DNA of 64,000 nucleotides, taken from positions 49,143,260-49,207,259 of the forward strand of contig NC_065530.1 of NCBI RefSeq assembly GCF_020184175.1, written 5' to 3'. This DNA comes from Aphis gossypii. Taxonomy: Eukaryota; Arthropoda; Insecta; Hemiptera; Aphididae. Positions 53,560 through 64,000 of this stretch are shown here, in pieces. A program made the position numbers and the translations under genes. The number at the start of each line of letters is the position of its first letter. Position 1 is the stretch's first letter. Below the pieces are notes generated by a model. It saw only the letters and a program-made list of their open reading frames with translations. It was not told where the DNA came from and did not search any database.

Positions 53560-54660
53560 TATTGTAATAATTTGTAACATTTATTTTCACGGTTATGCGT
53601 ATACACCGTCACCGTCACAACATTTTTGACCTATACAACACACACTGGTCGTGTTTTACCACCAAAGTCACACTATAAAACCGAAACGGGACGTGGGAAA
53701 TATAATACTACATCGCCGCAACATCAACCCGACGCCCATTTGCCGGTATGGTCGGTCCGGAGTGTGGGTGCAATGTGCAGGTCTGTGACTGCGGCCGTAT
53801 CTAAGTACATATATTATTTCGGTATACACGCCTGTCAGCCTTTGAACGAAAAAAAAAGCTCTATTGTCGCGCACGTTGTGTCAGAACGACACTTTATGAC
53901 GCTAATAAACACGCAGGTCCGCGTTGTTCTTGATGTCACCGAATCGAACAAAATTTTCCCTCTAATAATAATTATTATCCGAGAACCGTATATATTATAG
54001 CAAAAGTCGCAGGGCGAGGCGAATAATATAATAGCGTTATATTATATTGTTATATTATTATTATGCGATGAGCGAACGGATAAAAGCTCAGGACCACTAC
54101 GGCAGCACTATAATATATATATAACGTATGTATATACACGTTTTAATCAAAAACATATTTCATGTGGTTTTAAAAGTGTTGTCAGCCAACGACCTCCCCC
54201 TCGCCGTCTACCACGGTCCTTACGCGCCACCCGTATCACGTGCGGCACACATTCACTCGCCACCCCGCAAGTCCACCGTGGTCTATCGCCCAGGCCAAAA
54301 GTTGTCAGCTCTCAATGAGATTGATTAATCGTTGACTGCAGCCTACCCCACCGTTATACGTATATATATAATAATTATATTATATTCATCCACTTCACCC
54401 CACAGTCGTCGGGAGGTATAGTCTGACCTTTTTTTTTCTCCCACGTCCCCCTTCCGCTGTACCGGCACCATACTCCACGAAATGCGCCCGTGTTCTTTAT
54501 CCGCAAATCATCGTGTGGCTATCACCCGAATCAGCCACGCCGATTTTGCGATTTTGCCATCCAAAAAATTGAAACGTCGGCTGTTTGACGATTTTTTTTA
54601 TTTCTATCGACGGGGTCGTGTCACATAGGGTAGTCGGGTACGGCACCACGACGTCGGATA
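53560..54660. promoter_or_regulatory. GC- and CpG-rich island upstream of the CLAMP-like gene
   Basis: About 1.1 kb of GC-rich DNA with a 124-codon plus frame at 53626-54000 and the frame at 54128-54328. It lies 3 kb before the CLAMP-like gene; any link is speculative. Confidence 0.3.
54128..54328 (+). other. Open frame in a GC-rich island, weak exon candidate
   Basis: The part after a GTGTTGTCAG site reads NDLPLAVYHGPYAPPVSRAA and ends VYRPGQKLSALNEID before a stop. Composition is protein-like and very GC-rich for this window, but no donor or partner exon is visible and the other strand is open too. Confidence 0.15.
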
Positions 54661-57600
54661 AATACTGATATAATTTTAGAAATTAAATTATTATTACATC
54701 TTATAAAACTGTAGACCACGAGTAGCTATAGTTTTCAAATACATTTTAATTAAACATTGCGTTTGATGTTTAATCCTTCAATGTTACAATAATGATATTT
54801 TCAGCATGCCAAGGCTGCATCACTTGAATCGAGTATCAAATATCCATGCTTTAAATATGATTTTAGGGTATGTTGTATTATGCTTCAGTTGAATAACTGA
54901 CGATTAATCTAGTTTGCAATTATAATTTTTACAAGAGGATAATATAAAATTATTGTTCTAATCAAATTGTTTGATTATTTTTATTATTATTTATTATCAT
55001 TAACTTTTACTTTATTACATAAATCATTGGAAATCTAAACACTTCTATGTAAAATAACTAAAATTTCTAAATTTTTATTGACATGGACATATTAATATGG
55101 TAAAATATTAACAGATAAAATATATTTCTAAATGTGAATAATAATATTCATGACCGAGTTAGCCGTACAAAATACTACAAAATACATGCAAAGTTATAAC
55201 AGCTATAGAGAACATCTGCAGTCGCATGGTAATTATGATGTAATTTACGCAACTATATTTAAACAACTTGCATTAAAACTTGGTTGATTACAATGAAATT
55301 GAAGAATTAATTAGTTCTACCTTATGTAGTACAAAATATATAAGTACGTATACTCAATATTTGACATTATATATCATGAAATTATATTTCTTAGAACTCA
55401 ACTTATAAATACATACATCTAAATGTAGTAGGTACCTATCTAGTGTAATCTTAAAATATTTCAGAAATAACTGATATTTAAATTTCCTTACTAAATTGGC
55501 ACGTAGGCCAGTAGTTTTTAGCAACTGTATTTTATAAGTACTAATTAAATATACAAAATACATATGCACTTAAAATTGAATAGGTACAATAAAATTACAA
55601 TTATATTTGTATCGTTATTAATAATATGTTAATAAAAACCTCAATAAGATACTTGACTAAAATAATATATTTCAACAAGTTAGGTATAAGGTATAACTTA
55701 ATATAATAACAATTCTAAGTATATTTATACACAAATACAATCATTCACATATAATATATGTACATTAAATATTTGTAAAAGTGTTTTTCTTTTAAACCTA
55801 CATCGCAAAATTACTTAAAAAACAACAAATTTCGAGAAGAAAATAAACTACTTTCTAAAAACAACATACATGATTCAAGTAGTAGATAAGTCCCAAAAGC
55901 CGAATTTTTTCTACTTTTTATGAATTCGTGAATATATCTATTGAAATGTCAGTTCAAATACCAACTTCTCTACCGTTTTACACAACACGCATATGATATG
56001 TCGCGGCTTCTAGTAGGTACCAAAACTCCAGTTTTGATTATTGATTAATTTTGCCATATTTGGATTTTAGCTATGACATAACAATATTGTAATAATTTTT
56101 ATTTTTAATAGGTACTGAAATTTGTTTTTTTTCTTTAAACACATATAATTTATTTCAAGTAAATATTTTTTTTTCCAATCATTTAATTTAATACTGCGCT
56201 AAAAGACTAACATAAGATTTTTACAGATAAACTAGAAAACTATTAAGATTTTCAAGATGTTTTTCTAAACAATAAAGAAACTCTTTGTTCAAAAGTTAAA
56301 TTATAAGTGTTATTTAAAAATATTTCTAAATTTCACTTCTATAAATATAATTTTGATTTTATTTCACAACAACAATTTACCCATAGTTAATAAAGAAAAT
56401 CATATTTTATAGCGTTAGATCAGTTAGGTTATACAACAACATAAAACATAATAAAGTATAAATGTGAACAAATATCAATAATATTCGTGTATTACAAACG
56501 TAGTATAAGGTTAATAAATTAAAAATTATTACTGTTCCTCTAAATTATTATTTTTCATTTTCATATTAAACTATAACATTCATTTAACATTTCTAGTTAT
56601 TTTATAATATTTTGTAGAAGATTATAGGAAATAAATTAAATAATCAAAAATCTAAAAGTTCCTAAATTTTCATTTCAATATTTATGTATTCATAAATTTT
56701 AGTAAAAAATCTAAAATGAAATTTTTTAGCTTAATCTCTATAATTGCATAAATAACTTTGTAGGTATTTATTGTCATCGTCAATTTTCAAATAAATAATA
56801 ATTATTGTTTTAAGCTTTAAATCTTAGGATGCTTTGTCTTTTGGTATATTTGAACCTCAGAAAGTAAAGTTGTGAGAGGCTTAATAATTACCGAACTTTC
56901 TTGAGAATGTTGTCATATAAATAAACAAGAAGGAAGAAGGAAGAAGGTTATATTCTTGCCCCCTCAAAGTTTACTCCAAAGCTTAAAAAGTTAACTAGAT
57001 TGGTTCTTCATTGATTGCCCTTAAGTTTAGGTACATACAAGTTTGAATATATATATATATTATATATTTTTACAAAAATAGATGTTAAATCGAGATAATA
57101 TACAATTTTTATTCATATCTATCTAAACATCTATTCAAATTTAAAGTAACCAACTAATTTAATAAAATATATTTTATTAATACACAAATTCAAAAAAAAA
57201 AAAATAGACAAGATACTGAAATTCGACCGTTATTGTAATCGAATTTAAGCAGATTTTGATTAAAAGTTATATCAACACTTACTTTAAATGTACTTATTTT
57301 CATCAATACTTCTATAATATTTTAATATATTTATTTTTTTTAACTTATCATCGCGTTCCGTCTCAATAGATCTACTAAAGATTAACGAATAAAATATGAC
57401 AAAATCACAAAAGTAAATACTACGATAAATCTCTCGTTTAAACCATCACAAGACACATAGAACCAATTAAAACGGCCAAAGTTGATTACGTTGTATAAAA
57501 CAACTTAACTGACATAACTTATAATGCTTCCTACTTAACAGACATACAACACGCAACTGTCCCACATAATTCGAATACAGTAATATTAATTAGTTTTCAA

Positions 57601-57759
57601 TGTCAAATTTTTAATCCTATCACTACACTGGCTGAATACTATAACTTGATTTTTTTAATAATTGGTAACGAAACACGTATGATTTAAACAATGTCTAGTT
57701 GAGTATTATTAAGATAATATTCTCTAGTTATTACGCAAAAGTAGTTACTTTTAAAAATT
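54661..57759. other. AT-rich spacer before the CLAMP-like gene
   Basis: No exon candidate. A GAAGGAAGAAGGAAGAAGG tract at about 56929-56947 is the only notable repeat. Immediate upstream DNA shows no clear TATA or initiator that stands out. Confidence 0.5.
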
Positions 57760-57908
57760 ATGGATTCAGACGAAGAATTTACACAGATAAACAAAACTAT
57801 GGACACAGAAAAGTCTAAAAATATTAGAAATGATTCAATTTTTTTGCAAGACAACATTAACCGATTTAACGATCAATTGTTCCAGGACAACATACAGCAA
57901 TTTTCTAG
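57760..57908 (+). CDS. Exon 1 of the CLAMP-like gene (start codon exon)
   Basis: The ATG at 57760 begins 49 full codons plus two bases. The donor is TTCTAG|GTATACT. The split codon AG+A gives Arg with exon 2. Reading on into the intron meets a stop at about 57970, so an unspliced product would be about 70 residues. Confidence 0.7.
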
Positions 57909-59289
57909 GTATACTTTGATACCATTTAAATACTCGTTTAAAAATGTACTTATACTACTTACTTTAAATTAAATATTAACTAAAAACGCAATGTTATTCA
58001 GTGATATACAACAAAACGTATTTACATAGTAAATTAAACTAAAAATAGGTACATAAAAATATGATAATTTAAATATAATCATGTACATACATTGTTAAGA
58101 ATATCTACATAGTACAAATATAGTATATTATTTGATTGAATAACCTGTTTAAACCATAATATTATCATAACATAATATTACGTCTATAAATTACGTAGTA
58201 TGCAATTTAGTAATATTAATTAAACTCAAGCAATTATTACTTAAACAAAAGCAAAGTCAAAGTATAATATATATAATAATTAATAAATATATTTAAGCTA
58301 AATTTCAAAACAAATATTAATACAGTATATACATTAGTTATGAATTTATAATACTATTCTACTCTCGCTGTAATAGATATAATATCGAACGTCGATTGTT
58401 GAGTGTTAAAGATGATGGCGATATAACGCTACGAAAAGAAAACAATATAAATGAATTTACCTATTGGAAATATCCAGCCCGTAAAATATACAGAGCAGTT
58501 TCTGAACCAAATCTACAAACAGTACACATAATGGAAACAACAACTTTACAAAAAAGTAACAGTTTTCATGATTTATTCAATCCTAAACTCCCGTTTAAAC
58601 CTTATGTCAAACCATTTACGTGCAAAATTATTACTTGGCTGTATGTAACTAGAGCACAATGCCATAGAATTAATTTTACAAAAACGGACAATGATTTGAT
58701 AAATACGTTCGGTATGTCATTACATAAGAACTATGTACAGTTATTAGATTATAATAATATACAATCTTTCTGTGCATTAAATAGATGATATCATTGAATG
58801 GGAAACTACAGATGAGAAAATAATTATGTCTAGACTACTTGCTGACGTAGCAAAATATTGTAAAAAACATGAATTAAATGACGAAAAAATGTCTACTCTA
58901 TTGGGAATTTATTGTTATACACATTTGTATAGCAAATCGTTGGATATTCTATCCTACGAGGAGATTTACGATTTTTTTAAAGAACTCATAATCCATCATT
59001 CAGTTTTGGTGAGATACTCTGATACTATTAAATTCTGTGTTAATCTTAGACCTTTTATATGTATAGTATATTTAATATTTATGTAAATACTACAAATTAC
59101 CTTGAATTTAATAACCATCACGTATTTTATACTATTATTTTTTTCTTTTAGGTTCCTCCAGATCACATTAATTTGTATTCATCAGAAGAAGCAAAAAATA
59201 TACTTGCACATTTTTTGAATAAGTATTTAACTAGCTTGCCTCTGATTTGGCATCTATGTATACCAAGAAAAAAGTTAAATTCAAAATAA
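57760..59289 (+). CDS. CLAMP-domain flagellar protein, CFAP119/CCDC189-like, four exons
   Basis: Four exons (57760-57908, 58377-58711, 58785-59008, 59152-59289) join in exact phase at canonical GT-AG borders into 846 nt, 281 residues plus stop. Exon 1 opens at an ATG followed by an acidic N-terminus (MDSDEEF). Residues about 50-160 are basic and probably disordered, with a RAVSEPNL segment. Residues about 160-275 (exons 3-4) carry a pattern I recognise from the CLAMP domain of flagellar C1a central-pair proteins: a tyrosine/cysteine helix (KYCKKHELNDEKMSTLL), then YDFFKELIIHHSVL, a Pro-Pro turn (VPPDHINLYSSEEAKN) and a helix ending in NKYL. Known family members sit on the central pair of motile axonemes; in an aphid that would mean sperm flagella, which is inference. 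The C-terminus is shorter and more diverged than I expect for the vertebrate protein. The gene model is strong; the family name is less certain. Confidence 0.75.
57909..58376 (+). other. Intron 1 of the CLAMP-like gene
   Basis: This is 468 bp of AT-rich sequence bounded by GTATAC and AATAG. No other feature is visible. It contrasts with the two downstream introns, which are only 73 and 143 bp. Confidence 0.6.
58377..58711 (+). CDS. Exon 2 of the CLAMP-like gene
   Basis: The acceptor is CTGTAATAG|A, with a pyrimidine-rich run just upstream. The exon starts one base out of codon and restores the frame from exon 1 exactly. The donor is TTCG|GTATGT, a near-consensus site. It encodes a Lys/Asn/Ser-rich stretch without a clear fold. 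If the following 73-bp intron is retained, the frame continues only to a TGA at about 58786-58788. Confidence 0.7.
58785..59008 (+). CDS. Exon 3 of the CLAMP-like gene (first half of domain)
   Basis: The acceptor is TTAAATAG|AT after an intron of only 73 bp. The split Asp codon (G+AT) keeps frame and gives DDIIEWETTDEKI, followed by the first helices of the CLAMP-like domain. The donor TTTTG|GTGAGA ends exactly between codons. Confidence 0.72.
59152..59289 (+). CDS. Exon 4 of the CLAMP-like gene (domain end and stop)
   Basis: A strong acceptor with a long T tract (TTTTTTTCTTTTAG) precedes GTT CCT CCA, phase 0. There are 45 codons and then TAA at 59287-59289. It encodes the Pro-Pro turn and the last helix of the domain, ending in a basic tail (PRKKLNSK). 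Confidence 0.75.
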   Translation, partial: VPPDHINLYSSEEAKNILAHFLNKYLTSLPLIWHLCIPRKKLNSK

Positions 59290-59439
59290 TTAAATAATAT
59301 TATTCTGCATAAAATTATTATTTAAAGATTGAAAAATATTTGTGATTGTGTGTGTGTTGTATTTGTAAAATATGTATGTATAAAAAAATAATAATATTTG
59401 TACCTAATATTAGTTAAATATTTTATGATGTTCATTCAG

Positions 59440-59456
59440 AATAAATTATAAATAAA
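59440..59456 (+). promoter_or_regulatory. Two poly(A) signals of the CLAMP-like gene
   Basis: Two AATAAA hexamers (59440-59445 and 59451-59456) lie about 150 bp after the stop codon, followed shortly by an A run. This fits the 3' end of the plus-strand transcript. AATAAA is common by chance in such AT-rich DNA, so placement is the main support. Confidence 0.5.
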
Positions 59457-59653
59457 TGATTTTCAATCATTAAAAAAAAACAAACAAACACAAATATTTA
59501 TAATTACTTAATCAAATACACGTGATAGCATTTTGTAAAACATCATATTATCATAAATTCATAAACCTCATATAAAATATTAAATTTTAAATAAAAAAAT
59601 AAATAAAGTATCTACATTTCTGAAATTCAAAAATAATCAACATTTTAAATATT

Positions 59654-59675
59654 AAAAAAAAAAAAAAAAAAAAAC
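59654..59675. repeat. Poly-A run
   Basis: An uninterrupted A tract about 220 bp after the poly(A) signals of the CLAMP-like gene, probably a simple repeat. Confidence 0.8.
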
Positions 59676-61347
59676 ATCGTAGAATTCTATAAAAATTTCA
59701 GTCAGGTATTTAGATCAATAAATGCTAATCATTAATACTTTTGTAATAAAGTTTGATAATATTTATTTTCAAGTTTTGATTTTTAAAATATGTAAATGTG
59801 TACAAAAAGTTTTTATTTATAAAAGCTAAACTAAGCAATAACATAATATTATTTGAAATAAGTAAATCATATATTTTAATATAAAAAACACCTTTAAAAA
59901 TAATAATCATTATATTCTGTAAATATTTTGATTAAAGCATGTATCATAATTATTTTTATACGTTTATGCATAAAAATATCCATAAAACTTTTGTACCTAA
60001 TACACAAAATTAAACCAATTTTCATCAATTTCATACGGTAGCTGGTAGGTGCTATAAGTTGTAACTTATTCAAAATTGTGAATAAATACATAAAATATTA
60101 TAAAACATATTTTATTTTATATTTAGAATTTAAAACAAAAATTGTACTATTTTATATGATTAAAAATCAAAAGTCATCATTAAAATTAATAGTGTAATAA
60201 TATATACTCGTACAATGGTATTATGTGATCCATTTAACATAAAAACTCATGTTTTAAATTATTTGTCAAGTACCTACCTACCAATAGTACCTATTCACAG
60301 TTGTGATATTAAACTAAAACAATATAAGTATTTCTACAGTACAACTACATTTTTACTTTGAAATACCTTAGTTAAAACAACTTGAAAGAATAATAAGAAA
60401 AAAAGTATTTGTTAAAGTTCATTATTACAGACGTGAGTTCATAAGTTTAACATGAAAGTTCATATATTAAACACCTTAAAATATTTTTAGGAAAAGTTTC
60501 ACGTTTCCTAGCCTTTTTTTATAATACTGTATTCGTATAGATAAACTAATTAAAAACGGTTTAACCAAAATTAACATCTACTTATGAAGTCATTTAAGTC
60601 TATAAGACAAAAATAACACATACTAACAAATAAAAATTACAGAAGTTACAATACATTATTTAAATCATGAATGCCTGATTAAACCGGATCGAACTGAGTT
60701 TACAATACTTGGATTTGATTTATTTTACATCCTCTAGTGTGTTTGGTGCGTTTCTATCGATTCACTTTAGAGATTTAATGAATGAAAAAATGTTTAATAT
60801 TAATTATATCAAGAATTGTACCAAAAATCTAATGAATAGACTATAAACCATTATTTACTAATTAAAAACATAATTTACATAGTTAATAATATACATTAGC
60901 AGATTAGCTTATATAATTTACTGTAGTATTAAATTAAAAGATATGAACAACGTTTTAATACGCATGTGTAAATATGTAATATGATATCACAATCATTATT
61001 ATATTATTCTATACTTTAAAATAAAAACAATTTTCCAATTACTGTTAAAAAATTCAAATTATATTATAAAAGCAAAATCTTTTTCTTAGAAAATGTATGG
61101 TACGTTGAAATTATTAACTAAGATATGAATTCTATTATAACTTAGGTATTTGAAAAATAATCGTAGAGGTGTGAAAATGTTTTTTATTATTTAACAACAA
61201 TTGTTTTTAAACATATTCTCAAGTATTTGATATGTCAATAAATATATTGTTTATAATTATAAAATGAAGATATTAGTGAATAGTGAATTAAATTACATAG
61301 TATTTAGATGATGGCTTAAGAAATTTGGAAATTTATTCATTTAATGA

Positions 61348-61425
61348 TTGATCGAAGATGAAGTTGATGCTTTGGGAATACTTGAACGACTTAATAGCCA
61401 AGATCCTGCAACACTAGGTCTTAGG
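61348..61425 (+). other. 26-codon exon-like fragment
   Basis: The frame LIEDEVDALGILERLNSQDP followed by ATLGLR ends at a possible TAGG|GTATAC donor. The start follows a stop codon and no acceptor AG is present, so it may be a pseudogene remnant. Not recognised. Confidence 0.12.
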
Positions 61426-61939
61426 GTATACTTTATCTTACACGTACTAATAATAATCTTTCTATGAATATTCGACTATTAATAATGTAATACGTAACTA
61501 TAATAACAGTCTTTGATAATTTCATTGTACAAGGCCACATAATATATTCTTTATTTACTACGATTAATCACTTATATTATTTTTTTTTTTCTTTGAATTT
61601 TAATAAGTATATATGCCTATAATACTTGTTACCTATATATGTTATTATAATAATAAATATTTTACTTGTACAATGGTAAAAAGTAAACTTCAAATGGCGT
61701 TTACTTAATAAAAAAACAAAATTAAAATTAAAAATATAGTGAAAAAAGTTAGTATAGTACAATAGCATTAGTCTATTAACTTTTTTTTATAAAGAATACA
61801 TAAAAGAATAATTTTATGTAAAAAATAATGCAGACAATATGAGGCACTTTTTTAAAAATGGACTCTATGAGTTGGTATAACATTCTTAATAAGTTAAATA
61901 TCGGCTATTAATTTATTGTTTTATTATATCTTCTTCATT

Positions 61940-62420
61940 TAGCATAGCAGATCAATAGGCTCATCGCTGCCACCATTATTTCATTTCATCGGTCTCTGTC
62001 ATTCGCATCCTCTATTTGAAAATTTTCATCTATTATTTTTAGATTTTTCTCTACTACGTCCTTACATCATGTTTAAAGTCTTCCTAGACTTTTTTCCTCA
62101 CAATTCTTCCTTCTGTAACTCATTTTATAGTTTTTTCATCTGCCCTCCATACACGCCCAACCCATTCTATTCTCTTACTTCTACTGTACGACAGTATATT
62201 TGTTTTTTCATACATATTTTGTAAGTCATTATTATGTCTTGTTTCTCGTTTTCATATTATAAACTGAGCCAAATATTTTTCTGAGCACTTTTCTTTCCGT
62301 CATACTTAATTTAGAGTAGTCACCTTTTATAGTAGTACACATTTCACATCCATATTATGTCAACGCTTGTCTCAAGTAATTGATGTATAAAGTTATCTTC
62401 GATTCTCTTGATAATAATTT
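61940..62420 (-). mobile_element. Degenerate non-LTR retrotransposon tail (C-terminal end of the reverse-transcriptase ORF)
   Basis: Read on the minus strand this gives the characteristic C-terminal tail of insect non-LTR elements in broken frames: YGCEMCTTIKGDYSKLSMTE followed by RKVLRKIFGSVYN (about 62360-62260), then SRSKRIEWVGRVWRADEKTI (about 62190-62130), a degenerate basic stretch, and finally IEDANDRDR followed after a stop by NEIMVAAMSLL (about 62020-61945). In intact relatives these correspond to YGCE-W, RRLEWAGHVWR and NAxDRxxWR...V-AA motifs. At least six stops and frame changes show it is dead. The upstream reverse-transcriptase core is not recognisable, as usual for 5'-truncated copies. 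Confidence 0.75.
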
Positions 62421-64000
62421 TGATTTGAATAATTTTAGTAAATTTTTATTTTATTTACTCCGAAAATGTTTTAACATTAAAATTGGGAACCTTATATTAG
62501 TTAAATGATTCATTATTATAAATAATTTATGATAAATACACGCATTATTATAATTGTTAATATTAGAAGAGTAGTTGGGTATAACATACTACAATACTCA
62601 TAATTACTACTTAATAACATTTATAAAAACAAAACCTTTTTGCTCGTACATACCATAATCTAATTATAATTTACATAGAACCTCAAGAATAATATTCATC
62701 TACAATACATTTACATTATAGTAAAAATCTTATATAGGTATGTTATATACCTAGTACTTTTTACGTAGCTCATTTTTTCTCCTGTCAGAAAGTTACGTTA
62801 ACCCCCGTAAACGATAGATTTTAAGGATTTGATAGTCTATTATACATCCAGGGGTTTTGTGATGGCATCAAGTGTCGTAGCAAGGAATAATGGGGAAGCG
62901 ATTGAATTTCACTTTAATACGTTGAAAATCATTGATAATTGAAGTCCAGGATCCAGACAAAGATAGATTGTTCAAGATGTTTTGAGAAAATCCCCATGCA
63001 CGTGTGTCGAGAATGGCCGATGACCAAATAAATGTCCATTGATATATAACGTGGAGACAATCTAACTTGTATATAGTCCTTCCACCAAACAGACTTTTTC
63101 AATTTATTTTTCTTTACACTTGAAAGTTAAAAAAAGGAATAGAAATAGAAATTTAAAATATTACTTCTTAACTAAATAATAAAAAAATTCCAATAAGTAT
63201 AAGTACAAAAAAAATGAACTTGAATATATATAAAAAATAATTACTGTATTAATATTTAATTATAAAAAATAAAATAATACATAGATCATTATGATTTACT
63301 TTTTATTAGTAACAAAATACTACTACCATATTACACAAATGTAATTTAAATAATTATCTTTATTCTATTTCGTTTAAATTAAATAGCTTAAAAAGTATTT
63401 AAAGACAAATCAAGCTTCAATTTCAATTAAACAATTATAATTTAATTTTTCGGTTTAGTAGCTTTTAAAACCTAAAACTTGCTTGGTAAAAAAATGTTGT
63501 TTTTTTTCAATTCTTAAGAAAATTACTGGAAATTTTCTCCTACCACTCCTTCAAAAAAGGTACCAACTTGCCAGAAGAGATATTGAAATTGAAAAACTTC
63601 TTCTATTATAAAAATGGTCTTCATTTTTCAGACACAAAAATGAACACATACACATATCAATGTAAAATCAATACATTCATCACTTCACTTAACATATATA
63701 ATTTCATAATAACAATTTAGTTTCTAAGTTAAACGAAAAAAATTATTAATTAAACCTATTATTACTAACCGATGCTGTTAAATATACAACACTACACTAG
63801 AATATTCATAATTTCCATGTAATGAAGGGAAATGTTATATTTTTCACATTGTACGAGTAAGTTTTAACTATCAATGATTACTAATTATGTATATAAAATG
63901 AGTTCAATATATTTTCATATTATCGTTGTTAAAAAAAAAAAATTGATATAAATAATATTATATAACTATAAGCAGGATTTAATATTGTGATTAATTCAGT
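62421..64000. other. AT-rich spacer to the window end
   Basis: A GC-richer patch at about 62845-63065 includes a short frame (MASSVVARNNGEAIEFHFNT) but has no splice context; probably an old insertion. The rest shows nothing. Confidence 0.45.

Larger units (their letters stand above)
59457..61939. other. AT-rich spacer
   Basis: Open frames are AT-driven. Only the short exon-like piece at 61348-61425 stands out. Confidence 0.5.

Noticed and set aside
53626..54000. 124-codon plus frame in the island before the CLAMP-like gene
   Set aside because: Open mostly because of GC content; the end is AT repeat translation (IIIII), and no domain is visible.
1..64000. CRISPR arrays, rRNA or tRNA genes, prokaryotic operons or defence systems
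   Set aside because: None found: no regularly spaced direct repeats with unique spacers, no rRNA-like blocks, no convincing tRNA boxes and no long prokaryotic frames.

Overview
This window looks like nuclear DNA of an insect, most likely an aphid. The sequence is strongly AT-rich and full of TAGGTAC/GTACCTA-type words. Coding pieces are short and sparse, introns have GT-AG borders, and one recognisable gene has four exons with a poly(A) signal. There are short terminal-inverted-repeat elements and decayed transposon genes of kinds common in aphid genomes. Nothing points to a bacterium, organelle, plasmid or virus. The species call is inference from style.

Layout. About 1-12.5 kb is mostly non-coding. 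It holds one convincing internal exon on the minus strand (6509-6740) encoding a very acidic linker, and a possible first coding exon for the same gene at 12355-12444. About 12.5-34.9 kb is AT-rich non-coding DNA broken by GC- and CpG-richer islands (16.7-18.6, 20.4-21.8, 24.4-25.6 and 29.6-30.3 kb) with a few weak exon candidates, several MITEs and microsatellites. About 34.9-37.2 kb holds an aphid-type repeat followed by a decayed plus-strand transposase-like gene. A possible 5' exon lies at 38.3-38.5 kb. About 38.5-57.7 kb is again AT-rich with islands at 44.0-45.0, 51.8-52.3 and 53.6-54.7 kb.

The best gene is at 57760-59289 on the plus strand. Its four exons join in perfect phase into a 281-residue protein. 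The C-terminal third resembles the CLAMP domain of flagellar C1a central-pair proteins (CFAP119/CCDC189 type), which suggests a sperm-axoneme role. A degenerate non-LTR retrotransposon tail lies on the minus strand at about 61.94-62.42 kb.

The genes do not form an operon or pathway. The acidic-linker gene and the CLAMP-like gene appear independent. The GC islands could be regulatory DNA or untranslated exons of a long-intron gene, but the sequence alone does not prove it. I found no rRNA, convincing tRNA, CRISPR array or bacterial-type system. The most interesting leftovers are the acidic exon, the island series, a TA-flanked CAGGGTG-ended MITE family, a 158-bp palindromic MITE and a long hairpin near 30.8 kb.
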